A stretch of 6,258 nt of DNA from Fimbriimonadales bacterium (GTDB lineage Bacteria > Armatimonadota > Fimbriimonadia > Fimbriimonadales > Fimbriimonadaceae): the NCBI GenBank assembly GCA_026392145.1, contig JAPLCS010000223.1, positions 1 through 6,258 of the forward strand, written 5' to 3'. Position numbers and translations under genes: made by a program. Every line of letters begins with the position of its first letter. The first letter of the stretch is position 1. Below, piece after piece: positions 5,877-6,258 of this stretch. A model generated the notes under the pieces. It was not told the DNA's origin and did no database searches. It worked only from the letters and a program-made list of their open reading frames with translations.

Positions 5877-5889
5877 GTTTACTGTAAAC
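5877..5889. repeat. 13-bp palindrome touching the start codon of the secreted-protein gene
   Basis: GTTTAC-T-GTAAAC is a perfect 6-1-6 inverted repeat that ends one base before the ATG of the secreted-protein gene, where a ribosome binding site would normally be. There is no Shine-Dalgarno in the 27-bp gap, which it half fills. It could be an operator or a local RNA fold. A 6-1-6 palindrome is expected about once or twice in a window of this size, so only its position makes it worth noting. Confidence 0.3.
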
Positions 5890-5902
5890 GTTATTTTGTA
5901 AC

Positions 5903-6258
5903 CTAGAAATCCAGGTTTGATTGTATTTCAACGGAATCTGAGCCAAATATTGATCTAAGTTCTTTCACTAAGTTGTCACTTGGAGAGACAAATGCCATGA
6001 TCGGAATGGGATCAAAGTCTTCCAGAGGTTCGATTTGAATAAAAATTTCGTGGTCTCCAGGAAAGGATTCAACTACATTTTTGAGGCTATTTAGTTGCTT
6101 GACAGTCGCACGAGATACCTTGACGGTGACCGAACCAGGTCCGGTTGTTAGACTGTCAGTTGCCGAATAGTTAACTTCTATTGGTGTTGCCTCAAAAACT
6201 CGAATTTCAACAGACTTTTCAGATCCACGTTCTCTGTGTTGAATATTTCCTTTGAGGG
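5903..6258 (-). CDS. dnaE: DNA polymerase III alpha subunit, C-terminal end (5' part outside window)
   Basis: The minus-strand frame is open from the right edge for 117 codons to a TAG. It reads LKGNIQHRERGSEKS, VEIRVFEATPIE, VTVKVSRATVKQLNSL, ESFPGDHEIFIQIEP, FVSPSDNLVKELRSIFG and then VEIQSNLDF. This matches the end of bacterial DnaE. The first part is the close of the OB-fold (...GxIxxRE..., ...xxE.P). The rest is the C-terminal domain with the characteristic hPGD.x.hhhxh strand-turn and the final Ser/Pro....hh.eL..hhG..sV.h helix-strand. DnaE is the replicative polymerase catalytic subunit (over 1,000 residues); its palm and PHP domains lie outside the window, so polymerase residues cannot be checked. 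It is the most upstream visible gene of the minus-strand cluster. The identification is from motif pattern only; no catalytic motif is visible. Confidence 0.85.
   Translation of the reverse strand, partial: LKGNIQHRERGSEKSVEIRVFEATPIEVNYSATDSLTTGPGSVTVKVSRATVKQLNSLKNVVESFPGDHEIFIQIEPLEDFDPIPIMAFVSPSDNLVKELRSIFGSDSVEIQSNLDF

Noticed and set aside
6079..6130. TTGACA on the plus strand within dnaE as a possible promoter.
   Set aside because: There is no acceptable -10 at 16-18 bp spacing, and no plus-strand gene follows.
1..6258. Mobile elements, CRISPR arrays, toxin-antitoxin pairs, tRNA or rRNA genes.
   Set aside because: No transposase, direct-repeat array, cloverleaf or rRNA-like stretch was seen. 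Apart from gaps of at most 215 bp, the window is filled by conserved genes.

Overview
The window is an ordinary-looking stretch of a bacterial chromosome with base composition in the mid-40s % GC by eye. Genes are tightly packed and nearly all encode conserved housekeeping functions. There is no rRNA, tRNA, CRISPR array, transposase or phage gene. The taxon cannot be fixed from the sequence alone. Proteins are bacterial (RRF, UppS, RpoD-family sigma factor, DnaE) and fairly divergent from E. coli and Bacillus. The mixture, including a secreted Lys/Ala-rich protein with an LTPxQ-like segment, would suit a little-studied phylum such as Armatimonadota (Fimbriimonadia-like), but that is a low-confidence guess.

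Left half, plus strand: the 3' part of frr (ribosome recycling factor, cut by the left edge), then uppS (undecaprenyl diphosphate synthase), then a compact IscS/NifS-type cysteine desulfurase. frr-uppS is a widespread bacterial pair; the cdsA/dxr genes that often follow are absent here. A 215-bp intergenic region (2330-2544, the largest gap in the window) carries several inverted repeats and a very good sigma70-type promoter (TTGACA, 17-bp spacer, TCTAAT). A leader of about 80 nt then leads to a gene for an RpoD/SigA-family sigma factor.

Right half, minus strand, reading from the right edge leftward: the 3' end of dnaE (DNA polymerase III alpha, cut by the right edge), a secreted Lys/Ala-rich protein of unknown function, trpA (tryptophan synthase alpha) and a short lipoate/octanoate transfer protein. 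Gaps are 27, 0 and 15 bp, so these four look like one transcription unit. The products are functionally unrelated (replication, envelope, tryptophan synthesis, lipoylation).

The two halves converge at about 3.7 kb. The sigma gene and the lipoate-family gene overlap tail to tail by 20 bp. A perfect 12-bp inverted repeat with a T-run, the apparent terminator of the sigma gene, lies inside the coding sequence of the opposing gene. Other points worth a second look are a Glu at the catalytic Asp60 position of TrpA and substitutions in sigma region 2.4 at the residue that reads promoter position -12. The uncharacterised secreted protein inserted between dnaE and trpA is also notable. I see no clear novel multi-gene system.
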